From: Ricinus communis
Lineage: Eukaryota; Streptophyta; Magnoliopsida; Malpighiales; Euphorbiaceae
Length of the DNA stretch: 64,000 bases
NCBI RefSeq assembly: GCF_019578655.1
Contig: NC_063261.1
Span: 17,164,216 to 17,228,215, forward strand
Reading direction: 5' to 3'
Below, in pieces: positions 1 to 12,630 of the stretch. The position numbers and the translations under genes were made by a program. The notes beneath the pieces are model-generated. The model saw only the letters and a program-made list of their open reading frames with translations. It had not been told where the DNA came from and did not search any database. Position 1 is the stretch's first letter; each line of letters starts with the position of its first letter.

Positions 1-634
1 GAATTGGTGGGCACAGCTTGGATTGGAGCTTCCCTGGATGCATAAAAGGAGCATATAGATTCACTAGTATAAACATCTCGCAGCCATGTTTGTTTGTCAT
101 CAACCTTATATCAATTATTTTACCTCTCAAGTAATGGGCAAATGGCAAGTAATGGGCAAATAACAAGTAATGGACAAATAGAAAAATTCTTCAGTGGAAA
201 GACATTTCAAAATTGAGCAAAGAAGTTGACTGCCAACAGAAAAAATAAAAAAATAGAAGAGAAGAGGGAGACAGAGAGGTAATCCATCATAAATGAAAAG
301 AAGATAAAACTATTTATGGATATGAAACATTACAGTATACCATACTACAACTCAAAACTGCACCTCGCCACCTTTCGAGTGTATACAAAGTAGGGATTGT
401 GAACTGCAAAAGGGATATACATATAGGTGCGTTAACAGAGAGAACTTACCATCTTAAGGAAACCATGGTTCCAATGATCCTGTAGGTGTGCTGATAGCCT
501 CTTTGTTACCTAAATGCTTTCAGGGATTTATGGTTGACATGTCCAGAGCACTGAATTACAGTTCTGGCATTTGACAGGTCAACTCCCGCCTATACGCTCA
601 GGGAAGTATCAGGGATATATTTCCAAATACCAAT
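1..634. other. 3' flank of the RUS6-like gene, no gene seen
   Basis: This stretch lies downstream of the stop codon of the minus-strand RUS6-like gene (TAG, complement of 635-637). Its gene-proximal part is probably 3' UTR. No coding exon, RNA gene or mobile-element end is recognisable apart from a short tandem repeat at 128-181. Confidence 0.5.
128..181. repeat. 18-bp minisatellite, three copies
   Basis: Three head-to-tail 18-bp copies with the core CAAGTAATGGGCAAAT lie at 128-145, 146-163 and 164-181. They differ at one to three positions, mainly in the last two bases. The repeat lies 3' of the RUS6-like gene and has no evident function. Confidence 0.85.
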
Positions 635-3600
635 CTAACAAGTTAATACAAGCCTGGCTCGTCCAGGATTAAGAAGCGAGTCTGACATCCTCCAACCCTA
701 GAAGAAATAAGTAGGATGAGTGAATCTCAATAAAAGCAGCACAACCTTATCTAAACTTAGCACACTATTTGGACATATCAGCAGCATATCCTTTTTTCCC
801 TTTCTTTTACTTTTTCTTTTGAAAAGAATGCAACTCTAAATATTTTATCCTTGATTGTAAATGGCCGAGCTTCATTATTTCTTAAAAAAGGAAGTTTACT
901 ATCCATAACAAGCCATGATTCAAGCATCAAGCAAATCTATTAGAAAGAGAAATAAGAATATTAACTTCCACTTACCTGTTCTGCAGCTTTATTTTTAAAA
1001 GAACCATACAGAGATGAGACCATTTTGCATGACTCAGCAATATGAGCCTCAAGATAATTAGCCGAGAGAATATAATTTGAATGGTCATGTTGTTGTTGCT
1101 TCAATGATGAAGACCGACTTTTACTTGATGAATTTATGAAATGCAAGAGAACATGAGCCTGCAATACAAGATAAAGCAATTTCACAGCTTGTACATGCAG
1201 AAAGAACTTGGTACTTACTAGTTCACAAGTATACAACATAAAGCAACTACATCTCACATGGAATGCAGCTTTTAGAATATCATCTGCCTTTGCTTGATCC
1301 TTGAGCAATGCATAAACCTTATCCTTTGTTGGATTATATGTCACAATATATCTCTCTTTCTGTCAATAATCAACAAGATAAGTTCAACATTAAAAGAAAA
1401 ATTTAGTTGATCCATAATGAAACAAGCAGAATTCAAGTAATCTGTTTCCTTTTGGAAGGTGGCATACCTCAAATAGAGGCTCTATGGCAAGAAATGCACT
1501 CGGGTCTTGAAAAGCATCTTTAAATCTTGATCCTGCAAAACATTGAAAACGAACTCTAGAATTAACTCGGGAACTAACAGTTTACAAAATAATTATGTTC
1601 ACAAGAGATAAAGTTCATGCTTTGTGTACATACCTATAACAATAGGCCTCTCCTTCAACCATGGGAAGCTGAATATATTTTCCCTTGTATTCCCCTCTTG
1701 CAATGAGGGTACTCGCCCTATGGATGAATATAAACCAGAGTAAGTTATCAGAATAACAAACTGCTGCTTATGTGTTAAAACTTGTTTAAAAATGTCAAGA
1801 AAATCATGACTAATCACTTGCAAAGATTAAAAAACACTATAATGATATTGCATGAGCTTGTGGAACAATTCAGCTAACCTGTCTTAAGAAAAGACTCCAC
1901 TGCCACACTAAATCTGGCCCTGTTCAGAGTGTGCAACACTACAGATTTAACCTATCAAGAAACACGTCAAGGTGTTTAGCATAATTAACTCACTTCTACC
2001 CACAAAATACCAGCTGGCATGTCCAAAACCTATACTAGTATCTCAACACAGTCTAACCTCTTGGTAAGAGCTGAAGACATAGCCACATGAAAGGAGCGCA
2101 AATGTGGTGACCAAGCTTGGATTTCTTTTCGAAATCATAATGCTAAGCCCAGTTCCCAGCTTCACAAGCAAAAAGACAATGTACATTAACCTCAACTCAA
2201 ATCATTAACACAATGTATGATACAGAAAGTAGAGACCATACGCTATTACATAGTACGCATAATCTAGAAAGTAGAGACTGTACTACAGTATTACATAGAA
2301 CGTATAAAACATGTCCCACAAACAAAGATTTTAGATAAATTTATACTTATTTGTCTCCTCTAAAGGGGAACATTAACCCCTCAAGTCCCACCTCAAAGGA
2401 TTCAACTCTGTAAAAGAACCATCTACTTAATCAACACTTTCCTTCGTGTGCATAAATTTGTATATTTGGAGAGGAAAGAAAAGATGAAAAATGGATCAAG
2501 GTGGTTAGCATAAATACCCCAGAAAATAATTGCAGGCGTGTTATAGTTCCACTTAAATGTTTTAAGCAATCTTCACTATTTTAAGAAAAAAAATTTTAAA
2601 AAAATTAAGTTGCAACTTTTTTGGGTACCCACATCCATATCAAAACTTATTTTTTACTCGACAACCATATCTATAATCATGTTGAATTGATAACACAACT
2701 TCATAATTTAAGGGGATAAGCATACCAAATCTGCAACATTGCCAACACATTCTCCCTTAGCAGTAACATCGCCAATGTTTTCTCCTTTAGCAAAGGCTTT
2801 GTAAATTGGTGTTCGAGTTGAAGTTGATGTTACAGCTGCAACATTCTAAAATTAAGCAATAATGAATACGAGACTCAAAAACTAGCTGAAGTACTTAAAT
2901 ATTTCCAGAAAAAAGTATTGGTGGAAATAATAAATAAGTAAACCTTTGCCACATTTGCGGCACAAGCCAAAGGAAGAAAAAGGTGTGGTACAGCTGCAGT
3001 TGCCAACTCTACGCCAGCACCCAATTCCATGAGAAGATCACCAGCAAACCGCAGCTATAATGAATTGGATATAAGAAAATGTCGAGCAAGACTGATAGCA
3101 CAATTGGTGTAAGCTTATATTCTTGTACCTGCTTTAGGTCATAGTCAAACTTCTTTCCTTGCCGTGCAAAAAGCATTTTCCCTACACGACCAGCACCATC
3201 CTTCAAACATAAGATAACCCTTTTTAGTCCGATAACTACTCAAGAAAGTTAGCAATGTCATGGTCAGACATTAATATATGAGTAAATTGCAAGAAATTGA
3301 ACACTCGGACATCTCCTATTCAATTCCAATATGAATAGGTAAATCTTTAAGCTTCTAAAAACTGAAAAAATTAAGAAGCACCTTAAATACAACACTGATC
3401 AAACTGGCTCAATATTTAAAAATCTTGATGGAATCCTACAAACCCCTCAAGCACTAGAGCGATTCAGTCCATGTTTCTAAGTCCTATAAATTCTTTCTAG
3501 TCTTGCATAAAATCCCCAAAAATAAACCGACAAACAGATAAGGAAAATAATAACATGTTAATTAATTCTTAATATGCCAAAACAGTCAGATCCAAACATC

Positions 3601-5848
3601 CAAGGCGAGCATTAAGCAAACTTCTTTACAAAGTAATCCTGTCATAGACTAAAATATGTAATAGGCCAGTTGTCCCACCCAATAAAAAGGTTATCTAGTT
3701 AGGATCCCAAAGAAGCGAGATCCTGAATGGGTATTTGAAGGCAATCCATTATTAAGTAACTCCATCAAAACTAAAACTACCTCCCTGTGGTTTCAACCAC
3801 AAGAATCCTAGGCTAAGTCAACTGCAGAACACAAAACAGCTGCTTAAAAAAGATGATCCAACATCAAAAGCTTCTGTGCAAATCAAAAGCCTATATGTAA
3901 GCCCTTCATTAGCTTAACTCGCATATACCTCTATGAGGACATAGTCATTTTTATTTAGAAGGAAAAAAGATAATCTCCATTTCAAGCACAGTATGCAATC
4001 AGAGATATTCCTGCAACACTTGTAAAATAACAGCAAAACCACAACTACAATAAGAAAGCTTCTGGAACAAGAGAATCCTTTGGCTGGTAAAATTCAGAAT
4101 CAGTAGACATAGAAACAATATGTAGTTGAAAAAACAAAATTAATTAACCAGCTCAAGTAAAAGTTTTGAAAATGTCATGCATCCTTACCTTGAGAATCCA
4201 ATTAATAGCAACAGCACCAGGAATAGCTGTGCTTTTAGAGACTCCAACTGAACTTAAAAGGGTTTTCGTTGTGAAAACACCCATTGCTCCACCAAAGAAG
4301 TGCTACATTAGGAAGCCAAAATGTCATTCAAGCACAACAAAGTGATCATGGGGTACTTGTAGGAATCCGATCCGACATAGGGGACATTCAAATATTTCAA
4401 TCATGAGATTGGTTCATTCCCCAAAATGCCTCTTAAAGACTAAGACTAACAATTTTTTCCAAATAGAAAAAAATTACCTTCAAAGCTCTCCAAGTCATGT
4501 ATGGGACATAAGACGGAGTAACACTATCAGGAAAACCTTCTGGTACTACATAGGATCGTATAAATGACATCAATTCCTACACCACAAATTGAATACATAT
4601 AATTAAACTCAATTCACATCATAAAGTAATTGATAAAAGTTCTAACTTGTAAGCAAAATCTCATAATTTAGCCCCTAAATTTTGCTATTTTTTCCTATTT
4701 GAGCCCAAAGAGGAAAATGTGTGCTATTGAGTCATTCACATGTATACGTCATACAACTAATATCATTAAAAATAAAAGAAACATCTGTCCTTTCTTCTAT
4801 GTTATTCTAAAGATGCCGTGTAGTATAAACACGTCATTCAAATGTTGACTCACAATACCACTTACACCGTAAAATTACAAAAGACTTAATTTCATAGTTT
4901 AAACCAATAGCATCAAATTCACAAAGCAAACATCTACCAATATGTTGGGGGGAAAAAAGGAGTTTTATCAATTATGAGTTGCCGTTCACCGAAATGTAGC
5001 ATTTAATGTGCTGGTAAAAGCACGGATTTCATTTCCATGCAGTTTCAGAAAGTATTTCTATACAATTTCAATCCAGTCAACTAGATAGCAAATTATAATG
5101 CTTCCAGAAAAACCTAATACAGCCCTACCCCTTGTTTAAAAAGTTTCAAAACATACGAGTTCAATTGAATTGAATTTATTCAGTCAATTCTCAGATTTGT
5201 AAAGTCCATATTGTAGCAACTGTTTTTTTTTTAAATTGAAAAAAAAAAAGGTAATTTTGAAACAAATAAAATCATGCCAAAATTAATATATGTTTACAAT
5301 AATTCAATTATTAGTCTTCTAAACAATGCCATACGTACAAAATTCCACAATTTGAATAAATATATAAAAAATGAACCGAACAACATCAGAAATTATAATT
5401 TTATTAAGAATTTTATTTTTAAAAAAAAAAAGAAATAAGAAGCTAAACTGAAATTCATAGTAAATGCACAGACCTCAACAGGAGCTTGAGGATTCTGCAA
5501 ACTAACAGAACGAAACGAATTCTTTTTAAACCTTCCAAATCCGTCATTTTCAGCAACGTATTTCCATTTCCGTCCATCAATTTCTTCACAACAAATCAAT
5601 CTCAAACTCGAATCTACAAATTCCTCCTCTACAAACCCCAATTTCCTACTCTTATTCTTATTACTAGAATCATTACTAATGTTATTATCAAGCAAAGCAA
5701 GCGACTCAGCAGGTGGAGCCGAAGCTAGATTAGCACTAATACGCAGCGTCTCACGGACAAGAAGACGCGCGTCCTGAGACGACGTCGTGCTGGTAAGCGT
5801 TTGCGCGGTTGGATTCGGCGATTGTTTGAGTTTGATCGGAGGAGCCAT
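635..5848 (-). CDS. RUS6: RUS6-like protein (root UVB sensitive / DUF647 family)
   Basis: Thirteen exons can be chained on the minus strand: 5848-5474, 4576-4478, 4302-4189, 3200-3129, 3054-2944, 2845-2726, 2159-2058, 1951-1879, 1717-1634, 1532-1468, 1359-1258, 1158-976 and 697-635. All introns are GT-AG and the exons total 1563 nt (520 residues plus stop), near the roughly 500 residues usual for the family. The N-terminus MAPPIKLKQS and the DUF647 blocks VPEGFPDSVTPSYVPYMTWR, GGAMGVFTTKTLL, INWILKDGAGRVGKM and LMELGAGVELATAAVPHLFL are seen directly. The RUS family is linked to UV-B sensing, auxin transport and vitamin B6 homeostasis; the RUS6 subgroup assignment rests on N-terminal resemblance and on the MMT neighbour. 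The start at 5848 is the first ATG of exon 1, just downstream of a GA-rich leader. Intron 1 (4577-5473) contains what looks like an old transposon remnant near 4670-4910. Function beyond family membership is inferred. Confidence 0.93.
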
Positions 5849-6180
5849 TGAGGGAGAAACAAAAAGAAATAAAAATAAAAGAGACGGGAAAGGGAGTGTT
5901 TGTTTGGCTTTTGTACGTGTATGTGTGTGTGTTTTCTTTTATTTTATTTGTTTGAGGGGAGTGGAGATGGTTTTAATGAAGAGGAAACGGGCTTTGGAAA
6001 TAACGAAGATGGCATTGTTTTTTCTTCTGTAGGTGTTGGGGTGAGGCAATAAAGAGGCAGGTGGCCTACAATTTCTTTTGCCAAACGGAGCAACTGAGGT
6101 ACAGAGGAGAGAGAGATTATTTAATGAATCAGAGGAATCGAGGTGGAAAGACGAGAGAGTGTAGGGGAAAGTTGGGGGAC
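5849..6180 (-). promoter_or_regulatory. Probable 5' UTR and promoter of the RUS6-like gene
   Basis: This is the 330 bp upstream of the minus-strand ATG at 5848. It includes A/G-rich stretches (about 5853-5895 and 6100-6170) of the kind common in plant leaders. I did not find a convincing TATA box and cannot place the transcription start. The role is inferred from position only. Confidence 0.35.
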
Positions 6181-6183
6181 AAA

Positions 6184-6700
6184 GTCTCGATTTGCCCCTT
6201 GAACTTGTGTCAATATGTCAAATAGACCCAATTTTACTTTTTCCTAAACACACAGCTCCTATTTGGAGACTAAATAAATCCAAATTTTAGTCATATTCAA
6301 TACTTGCATAACATATTTTTGTCAAAGATCATGAATTGAGTATTTATTAGTAACATTAATTTTATTAATGTGTTAGATAAAGATGGTAGAGTGGCAACAA
6401 TAAATATAGATGCAATAATGGTGGAAATAATATAGCGGTGGTGGCAATTGTGAAAAAATTAATTAAAAAGAAAATAAACAAAAAATATACATATATATTT
6501 TGTTATTTAAAAATATAACAAAACAATAAATAGATATACTAAAATTATTTTAATGTACCAATGGAACTATACCTAGAGATGAACTCAAATTTGGATTGAT
6601 TTGATCTTTAAATAGGAGTTTATTGGGTTGATCGTTAGAAAAAGATAAAATTGAACTAATTCTATCCAATAATACAAATTTAGGGGGGTATTTGAGTCTT
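6184..6700. mobile_element. Degenerate TIR element, Mutator-like, non-autonomous
   Basis: Sequence at about 6184-6300 is an imperfect inverted copy of about 6575-6700. The arms share motifs such as CTCCTATTT, a run resembling CAATTTTATCTTTTTCTAA, and AATCCAAATTT, with outer ends reading like GACTCAAATACCCCC. The element is about 520 bp long with arms just over 100 bp and an AT-rich interior without an ORF. No matching 9-bp target duplication is visible, so the ends are approximate and the insertion is old. Confidence 0.4.
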
Positions 6701-7010
6701 TATTCGAAAGTTGGGATTTAATATTGAGGTGTGTTTGTGATTAGTGGAAACATTTTTAGGCTATAAAAAGTTTCAGTCTTTATCTTTCGTTTTTCATCCT
6801 TGTGGAAAGAAAGGTTGTCTTTTTAAGTCTGTCCATATATTGGTGGATGATTAATCTTAGTTAAACTCAGAAACTATATAATTCTTATAAATAAAAATAT
6901 GGATCACATTGAACATGAGTAAAATTAAGTCTAAATTGAAATATTAAATTCAACCAATCAACTAATTTTATTTTTTTTCCATTCAATTAGTTTTAAATCA
7001 ACTTATTTGA

Positions 7011-7117
7011 TTTTGGTTCCTTTCTATTAAACCGACTTATTTTTATTAAATAACTTCATATTTGTTTTTGCTTAGTTTTACATAAAAATAAGTCGGTTTA
7101 ATAAAATGGAACCAAAA
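7011..7117. repeat. Long inverted repeat (hairpin), MITE-like
   Basis: The left arm 7011-7047 and right arm 7084-7117 are near-perfect reverse complements around the core TTAAACCGACTTATTTTTAT, separated by a loop of about 36 bp. Transcribed, this would fold into a stem of roughly 34 bp. It lies in AT-rich intergenic DNA and has no coding capacity. It may be a small MITE or a palindromic relic of a larger element. Confidence 0.7.
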
Positions 7118-8455
7118 TTTTTAATGTTTTGAATGCTATTATATATCATTTATGTATATAGTACATTTTGGAAATAAATATTTGAAGAATATAAAAATTG
7201 ATAGTAATTTGATCTAGAGTGTTTCTAAGATAAGCTTTGGAAAAGAAAAAAAATAAAAATTTGATTCAATTCAGTTATTTTTTTAACTTCAGTTTATTTA
7301 TTGGAAACTTTGATAATTTATTTTATATAATTCGATTTATTTTTAAATTAAATTGAACGGTTACTTACTTCTAAATTAGAGTACCAACTTTTTATTAGTT
7401 TTCACTTATGAAAATAAAAATATTAATACATTTTAAAATGTAGTTATCAATATTTTTTTTATACGAGATATTTTATTTTATTATTTAGAAGTGGGAATTA
7501 TCGATGATGTATAACTTTTTTTTGGACTAAATAATAAGCCAAGAAAAAAAATTAATATTCTTAAATTGCATTATAAAAGAAAAAGTATCTAATTAAAGAC
7601 AAAAGTATTTTATTAAATGGTAATTACTCAAAGTGTTTACTTTGTTTTCCTAACTCGGAGGGGATAAAAAAGAAAAGGAAAAACAGGGGAAACTTTAAGG
7701 AAGAAAGACAGAAGAAGAAAATTTATTTTCAAGCACAAATCAAACAAGCCATTCGTTTTTAATGAAGGGGGAGAAAGAACCGACCAACTTTATCTGTCAT
7801 TTTTCCTTTCAGAAAGAAAAGAAGACTTTATCTGTCATTTTCACTTCTCTCTGGCACCGTGTTTGGGAGATGGCAAAACATGAGTGGAAAGAAAAGACAA
7901 CTATGGAAAATAAATTAAAATTTAGTTTGATAACACTTTTCATTTTTATTTATAACTATTTTTATCATGAAAAGAAACAAGAAATTAGTTATAACATTAT
8001 TTTTTTTATTTTCTTAAAATTATATAATTTAAAAATAATTATTTTTTGTCCAATTTTAATAGACCATTCTCAATTTATATAAAGATTAAAAATTTATATT
8101 CTCTTCAATTAATATAATATTTTTAACCATTTTAGTAAAAAAAATTTAATACATTTTTAATGCAATACAGTAATTTAAATATTGTCAATTTGTCAATCTA
8201 TTTATTATTGTTAACATCTAAATAAAATAAATAAATTAAGTTTAAAGATTTATTTGGTAATTTATAATTTAACATTAAGTAAATTAATTATAAATATAAA
8301 TATTTATATCAACTAATAAAAAGTATGTTAGATTTGTAATATTCTAATAATAACTAAATGAATAGTATATAATTTTTGACGAACTAAAAAAGAAAAGTTC
8401 AAAAAAAATTATTTTTTTTATTTTAAATAAAATAATATAACTTTTAATGTCATTT
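7118..8455. other. AT-rich intergenic spacer
   Basis: Low-complexity, A/T-dominated DNA. A plus-strand ORF at 7762-8082 has biased, low-complexity composition and no recognisable domain, so I do not call it a gene. Confidence 0.6.
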
Positions 8456-8457
8456 GG

Positions 8458-9673
8458 AGATCAATCCATGCCAAAAATTCAGAAAGCTTATCCTTCCATT
8501 TTGATGGAGGTAAATCATCAAAGGAGAACCAAGGTCCCGTGCCAGTTGTCGATTTTGGCCTTGGGTATGAAGCTCCAGTAGGAGCAAAGTATGACTATGC
8601 ATCCTCCGTGCCATCTTCAGGCTCTACTACTTCTGGACTAGGTTCAGTAGTAGAGGTATTCATAAGAATTTCTGTGATATCAGCCATCTCAGAGGTATTT
8701 GAGGAAGAATCAGAATCATACGAACTGATGAGTGATTGGTCTGGCAATTTATTTTCTTTAGAAACTGGAGGAGGAGATATTTTCTTTTGTTGGTTATGGA
8801 GCCTTTTGGGTATAGATGTGAGAAGGTACCAAAGGGTTGGTAAAGAGTTCCTTCTTGTTCTGGTTGTGGGAGAAAAGGAAATGAAGAATAATATGAGGGA
8901 GCAATGGCAGAAGATGTAGAGGTTGCTGATGTAAAGGAAGGGATTATAGAAGACTAATCCTTTCTGAGGTCATGTTCAATTTGATCAATCTGCCTTTTGA
9001 GCCTTGTAATTTCTTTTTCTTTCTGGATGAAAGCTAGTGTAATCGGTTGAGGAACTCGAAGCTCTTTATCCAAGGCTTGATATTTGGCGATTAAAGAAGA
9101 ATATAGTTGGAGTACTTCTTGAGAGAAGGTGTCCAACTTCTGGTCCAGCTTATGAGCCAAATGAAGAGCCTGATCCAATTTTCCATCTATTTTCTTCAGA
9201 TAGGAATTCTGAACTATGGAATTTGAGGTCTGCCAATTTAGGACCTCTTTTGGTGGAGTGAGAGGCTCTATGGATCCTGATGGAGTAATCCTTGAGGGGA
9301 GGATCTCCGATCTTTTATTTTCGGACTTCCCAAGGGGGGGAAAATCTTCAGGCTGGAACATGAAACAGCTTTGGATTGCATGAGATGGTTGAACTGCTGG
9401 TAAATCAGAATGAGTCTCTTCTTTGCAAGTAGTAGGAGGCTTTTTTCCAAACACAACTCCCATTTGGGCCAAAAGCACCTTCATTTCGTCAAAGGTGATG
9501 TCAAGGACAGTCTTTCCTTCTTTTGCAAGATGTTCTAAGGCTTCCTTATACATAGGAAGAGGAGCTTTATTCTGATTTTCTTTTTGTTTCCTGTGGATGC
9601 CAATCCAAGGACCATTTGGATCTCGGTCATCTGGCCTTAGTTCCATGACTGAACATGGAGTTTCTAGAGTCAT
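8458..9673 (-). pseudogene. Endogenous caulimovirid fragment: capsid/movement-region polyprotein remnant
   Basis: The minus strand reads through a 239-residue ORF (9673-8954). Beyond its stop there is further coding-like sequence to about 8458 that includes a PWFSFDDLPPSKW-type motif. Such motifs, and the NWQTSNSIVQNSYLKKIDGK stretch with its following coiled-coil-like heptads (LDQAL..LAHKLDQKLD), are familiar from polyproteins of endogenous plant pararetroviruses. Stops interrupt the reading frame near 8954 and in the 8.6-kb region, so it is not functional. It runs head-to-head with the polymerase part on the plus strand (from about 9711), an arrangement not found in a linear viral genome, so the copy is rearranged. 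Genus assignment is not possible by eye. Confidence 0.6.
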
Positions 9674-9710
9674 GTCTTTTGGAATTTGCTTACTTTCATC
9701 ACCTCATTAC

Positions 9711-12319
9711 CAGATGAGATACAACCAGGAGTCAACAACATGATCGCCGCAACAAAGAAACCAGTCACCTCCATTACCCTTGGAGAAATCTAGCAATTCA
9801 CTCTCTCTTCCATCAAGAGATTATGTGACCAGCAAGAATTGTTCAGAAGGTTATCTCTGCGAGATCTGATTGTTCAAAAGGCCTGTAACAAAAGTCACCT
9901 CAAGATTAAATGCAAGGCCTCAAATTGCGTCTGCTCCAGTCATAAAAAGAAGATCGAACATCATTTCCAAAAATACCCGCGCAGAAACAAAGAATTCAGA
10001 GGAAGAAAGCCGCGCTCAAAAGGATTCAGATATTTTCGGAAAAAGAAGAATCAAGGCCACAAATCAGACAGATGCTATATCTGCCGAAAGAAGGGACACT
10101 ATGCTAAGAATTGTCTCCAGAATCCGAAAAAATCAGCAAAGATGATACAACAAGTCAGCATGTCTATGTCTCTCCCAGATTCATTTGAAGAGGATATAGA
10201 GTCGCTCTTATCAGAACAAGACAATCTTACTCCAGAAAGTCTCTTTGGAATAGAGGCAGAATATTCAGACTCCACTGAATCCTCAGAAGAGTCCTCTTCA
10301 GACTCTGATGATAGTGAGATTTCAATTCTGATGATCAGTCTCCCTTCAAAAGAAGAGGAAGATATCCTAACAAATGTGATGCAATACCCTTTCTCTCCAT
10401 ATCTACTTCCTGAGCTATCTCAGCTTGCTACCAAAATTCCTTCAGTTCCTTATGTTCCTATACAGGTCTTGCCTTCAAAGTATGCAAAACATGTTCCGGT
10501 TATAGCTTTCTTTGACACTGGAGCTCAAAGAAGCATGATGAATCCCGAAGTCCTTCCATCTGAATACTGGAAGTCTCATGTTCAGTTTTTCAGAGTAGCA
10601 AATGGTCAAACTTTCAAGACTACTCTGATCACAAAGCAAAAAATCGGGATACAGTTTTTCCCTGATTGCGTGGTATGGACGCACATCATTGGCTCAGATC
10701 TCCCAAACAAAGACCTCTTAATAGGGTTTGATGTTTATCATCAAGCTCAAAGTCTTCAAATTCTTCCCAATGGAATAAAGTTCAAGAGGCAATTTCGTCC
10801 ATACACAGATACCTCTAATCTGTTCACTATAGCAGATACAGAACCACCATTCTTACAATACAAAGAAAAATTCCTTCCTTTTTGTCCAGAATCTCATTTA
10901 CATTTCCAACATCCTCTTCCCTTGTGGAAAAATCCCCAGTTCTATATCAGCCTCCCTTTCAAGCTCAATGAAGATATCAACCCAACAAAGGCCACTCATC
11001 TAGGAATGTCTCCTACAGATCTAGCCCTTGCCAGATCAGAATGCTTAACTCTGTTACAACAGCGCCTCATTGAGCCCATAACCTCACAATGGGCCTGTCA
11101 AGCCTTTTATATGGAAAAGAGGTCTGAGAAGTTAAGAGAGAAAAAGAGACTTGTTATTGATTACAAGCCTTTAAACTATTTTCTGCAAGATAACAAATTT
11201 CCTCTCCCTCGAATTTCGAACCTAAAAGTCCATATTCAAAAGGCCCAGTTCTATTCAAAATTTGACCTTAAGGTTGGATTTTGGCAATTGGGTATCCATC
11301 CCTCAGAAAGATACAAAACAGCCTTTTGTATCCCAAACGCCCAATATCAATGGACAGTCATGCCTTTTGGGCTCAAAACAGCTCCTTCACAATTTCAAAA
11401 AACAATGATAGAAATCTTTGGGCCTATCCTTTACTCCTCCCTGATCTATATTGATGATATTCTCCTATTCTCGGAGACAGCTGAGGAACATCATCACCTC
11501 TTGAAACAATTCCTTGCTATCATCCAAAAGTATGGCATCATGCTGTCAGAGAAAAAGAGTATTATTGGCCAACAAGAGATAGAGTTTCTTGGCATGCATT
11601 TCAAAGACAACCAATACACGTATGGTCCACACTTGACAAAAGAGCTTAATTACTTTCCATATGAGAATCTCTCTGTAAAGCAAATACAACAGTTTCTTGG
11701 AATACTCAACTATGTCAGGGAAGCCATACCACATCTTTCTAGTTACACATGTCATCTTTCTAAAATGCTCAAAAAAGACCCTCCTCCTTGGGGAACAAAA
11801 CAAACTACAGCTGTCCGGAGACTAAAAGAATTGGCTCACAATCCTCCACCTCTCACCATTCCATCTACAGGAAATCTTATCCTTCAGACGAATGCATCTG
11901 ATCATGCGTGGGGGGCCATCCTCCTTGAAAATCTCAACAAGGAACAACTGTGTGGTTATGCATCATGACAATTTTCTCCTTCAGAAAAGCATTACCACTC
12001 AACTTACAAAGAGATCTTGGCAGTCAAATACGGGATAAAAAAGTTTGAGTTTTTCCTGATTAGACAACACTTCCTGGTTCGGATGGATAATTCTTCATTT
12101 CTAAAAATCCTTGAATCCAACCAAAAGACCTTACCAGAACCTCAATTATTGAGGTTAAAATCATGGTTCGGCAGATATGATTTTGAAGTTCAGCATATAA
12201 AAGGGACGAGAAATCTCATCCCAGATTTCTTATCCAGACTGTCAAAGCCACAACCCAAAACATCTGTCATTATTGGAGAACGATCGAAATGCCTTTACAT
12301 CTTGCTCCTCCAACAATAA
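9711..12319 (+). pseudogene. Endogenous caulimovirid polymerase region (zinc knuckle, protease, RT, RNase H), interrupted
   Basis: A 709-codon ORF (9839-11968) carries, in order, a C-x2-C-x4-H-x4-C zinc knuckle (about residues 79-92), an acidic serine-rich linker, an aspartic protease with a DTG active site (about residues 226-228), and a reverse transcriptase with YIDDI (about residues 538-542). RNase H sequence follows. The same frame continues as 12017-12319 after an in-frame TGA at 11966-11968 in the RNase H domain. An upstream stretch from about 9711 looks like capsid C-terminus and has its own stop near 9791. There is no integrase, which with the zinc-knuckle/PR/RT/RH order fits Caulimoviridae better than a Metaviridae (Gypsy) element. 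It is a defective, genome-integrated copy. Confidence 0.8.
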
Positions 12320-12558
12320 CAAGGGATTTAAAGCACACCCTACAACTAAGAAATGACCTAGGAACGACTGATGTTTCTACACCACTAGTCTGCACTTACA
12401 ATGGACATCTATGGACTGAACACTCCATTATTGAACATTCCACTTTTCCTATACTACCAACCCCACTAGATGATCTGAATCTGACCACTGAACAGAAGGA
12501 TGCCATTATGCAAGATTCTCAACCTATGGATGATGATGACTATGACAGTATTTTCTGA
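12289..12558 (+). other. Small ORF downstream of the endogenous viral polymerase
   Basis: An 89-codon ORF overlaps the end of the RNase H reading frame by about 30 nt in another frame and ends in a very acidic tail (DDDDYDSIF). I do not recognise the product. Its position and codon quality suggest it belongs to the same viral copy, either as a short terminal ORF or as a frame-shifted tail. A possible polyadenylation signal AATAAA follows at 12611-12616. Confidence 0.35.
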
Positions 12559-12630
12559 GCTGGCAATGATAGTGGTTTGTGATCTGGACTTAAAGACTAG
12601 CTTTCTCTTCAATAAATCAACATGTAATAA

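Noticed and set aside
5486..6032. Plus-strand ORFs opposite RUS6 exon 1 and its promoter
   Set aside because: They are antisense shadows of exon 1 or low-complexity leader sequence with no domain.
8539..8919. 126-codon plus-strand ORF
   Set aside because: It is antisense to the caulimovirid capsid/movement-type sequence, which has recognisable motifs on the minus strand.
9711..12319. Reading the polymerase region as a Gypsy LTR retrotransposon
   Set aside because: There is no integrase and no LTR pair around it, and the motifs and following promoter fit a pararetrovirus better.
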